A stretch of DNA of 64,000 bases from CAJQLB01 sp041392065 (lineage in GTDB: Bacteria > Bacteroidota > Bacteroidia > Flavobacteriales > Flavobacteriaceae). The notes beneath the pieces were generated by a model. That model did no database searches. It saw only the letters and a list, made by a program, of their open reading frames with translations, and had not been told where the DNA came from. A program made the position numbers and the translations under genes. The stretch lies in assembly GCA_041392065.1 (NCBI GenBank), contig JAWKMU010000004.1, positions 186,001-250,000 on the forward strand, read 5' to 3'. Positions 62,916 to 64,000 of the stretch are shown here, one piece after another (position 1 is the first letter of the stretch; each line of letters starts with the position of its first letter).

Positions 62916-64000
62916 TTACTTCTGCAATGCATTAATAAATTCTGAAGGTGTTTGTGAGTGGTATTTTTTGAATGACTTATTAAATGACACCTTGTTATTA
63001 AAGCCAACCTCAAAAGCAACATCTATAATATTTAAGTTTTGATATTTGTCATTTTTAAGTATCTCAGTAGCATCATTTATTCTGTAAAAATTTATTAATT
63101 CAGAAAAACTCATGTTAAAGTGCTCATTAATAACTTGAGAAGTATTATGCCTACTTGTATCTAATTTTTCAGCCAAGAATTCTAAACTAATATTATTATT
63201 TGTATACATTTTATCTTTAACCAAAAGATTTATTAGCTGATCTTTTAATTCTAAAGAATATGATGGTGTTAATCCAGATTTCTTATACTTAAAAATATCC
63301 GAGTCTAATAATTTAACTTTTCCTTTAAAAATTTCAGGCAGTTGATAAGCTATATATGTAACATATAAAACAACCATAGACATTACAATAATTTGAGCAT
63401 GAAATAAATAAGGAGCATTAATTAACTCAATAATATTTGCTGAATAGACTAAATATGCAAAAATGTACACTACAAATAATGCAATTATATTTCTTTGCCA
63501 TAAGTACACATATTTATTATGCTTTTTAATAGACTTATAATCATTAAGATAGATTCTAATAATTAAATAAGCATAAGCTATTAATGATACTACTTTTACT
63601 AATATTATTAAATGAGCTCCAGGTAATAATAAGTTAGTTTGATCAAAAATCACATTGAATTTCTCCAATTTAGTCATTACATAATAAGGAAAAATATATG
63701 CAAAAAGCAATATAGATGGTATTAAATGTAAAACATCAATCCACTTAAATTTATAATTTATTGACTGTCTTTTAAAATAGAAATAAAGCAATGGACCATA
63801 TAGAAAAGAAAATGTTGTTGAAACAAAAAGAAAATGTGGAGCGTAGTATTGATAATTTATAACATATAAACTTAAGTGTATAATAAATAAAGAATGAAAT
63901 AATACAAAAAGACTTATTAATAATGTCCCTAATTTATCGTTGTTTCTTTTGATATTTAATAAGAAAAACATAAAAATTCCTAAAAATCCTGAAAAAACAT
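62916..64000 (-). CDS. Membrane-bound AraC-family regulator (5' end beyond window)
   Basis: The visible part has six to seven membrane helices in the first 230 residues. A C-terminal AraC-type DNA-binding domain follows: LEFLAEKLDTSRHNTSQVINEHF and IIDVAFEVGFNNKVSFNKSFKKYHSQTPSEFI. The frame stays open upstream of ATG 63971 to the window end (GFLGIF before MFFLLN), so the true start is probably outside. It lies next to susC on the same strand, suggesting control of that locus. Confidence 0.85.
   Translation of the reverse strand, partial: VFSGFLGIFMFFLLNIKRNNDKLGTLLISLFVLFHSLFIIHLSLYVINYQYYAPHFLFVSTTFSFLYGPLLYFYFKRQSINYKFKWIDVLHLIPSILLFAYIFPYYVMTKLEKFNVIFDQTNLLLPGAHLIILVKVVSLIAYAYLIIRIYLNDYKSIKKHNKYVYLWQRNIIALFVVYIFAYLVYSANIIELINAPYLFHAQIIVMSMVVLYVTYIAYQLPEIFKGKVKLLDSDIFKYKKSGLTPSYSLELKDQLINLLVKDKMYTNNNISLEFLAEKLDTSRHNTSQVINEHFNMSFSELINFYRINDATEILKNDKYQNLNIIDVAFEVGFNNKVSFNKSFKKYHSQTPSEFINALQK

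Noticed and set aside
1..64000. CRISPR array or prophage
   Set aside because: I saw no regularly spaced direct repeats, cas genes or phage structural genes. The tyrosine recombinase at 7306 is Xer-like in length and context.

Overview
The window is AT-rich and carries protein families typical of a marine or aquatic member of the Flavobacteriaceae (Bacteroidota). The markers are a SusC/SusD pair, promoters of the type TTG-N18-23-TAnnTTTG, almost no Shine-Dalgarno sequences except a strong one before rpsU, DUF2851, NamZ, and lipoproteins with short signal peptides. I cannot name the genus from the sequence alone.

Region 1 (1-8500, nearly all minus strand) is the translation and transcription core. 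In transcription order it reads hpf, then tRNA-Thr(UGU), tRNA-Tyr, tRNA-Gly, tRNA-Thr(GGU), tuf, tRNA-Trp, secE, nusG, rplK, rplA, rplJ, rplL and rpoB (cut by the window start). This is almost the order of the Escherichia coli thrU-tyrU-glyT-thrT-tufB-secE-nusG-rplKAJL-rpoBC region. Upstream lie xerC and rpsU. Two strong hairpins, tuf/tRNA-Trp and rplL/rpoB, sit at internal boundaries of this run.

Region 2 (8.5-24.1 kb) holds metabolic and envelope housekeeping genes. These are an acyl-CoA dehydrogenase, a helix-hairpin-helix protein, a sodium/amino-acid symporter, a K+ channel with PspC and DUF2851 proteins, cysteine synthase, a LolC/E-type permease, a NamZ muramidase with a serine hydrolase, a glycerophosphodiester phosphodiesterase, a sterol-desaturase-family protein and others. 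Short palindromic dispersed repeats lie between several of them.

Region 3 (24.1-31.3 kb) has two secreted-type peptidase lipoproteins (M64 and C1 families), a nested-palindrome repeat, and a decayed copy of the 3' end of the neighbouring outer-membrane barrel gene. It ends with the intact barrel gene and a 1008-residue TPR protein.

Region 4 (31.4-44.8 kb) is a surface polysaccharide locus. It contains several glycosyltransferases, a GT-C-type membrane enzyme, a beta-helix protein, a QdtA/FdtA-type ketoisomerase and a QdtB/FdtB-type aminotransferase (probable 3-amino-3,6-dideoxyhexose route), acyltransferases and two tandem Wzx-type flippases. An isolated ftsE is embedded in it.

Region 5 (44.8-57.1 kb) holds typA, kdsA, an S9 peptidase, gamma-glutamyltransferase, and a membrane-protein operon with a small winged-helix regulator. 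Two matching palindromes (ACTTTG-N5-CAAAGT) precede the first gene of that operon and the gene after the regulator; they look like its operators. SanA-like and DUF2809 proteins and a DinB-like protein follow.

Region 6 (57.1-64 kb) is a SusC/SusD uptake locus with a third lipoprotein gene. It is preceded by a membrane-bound AraC-type regulator that runs off the window end.
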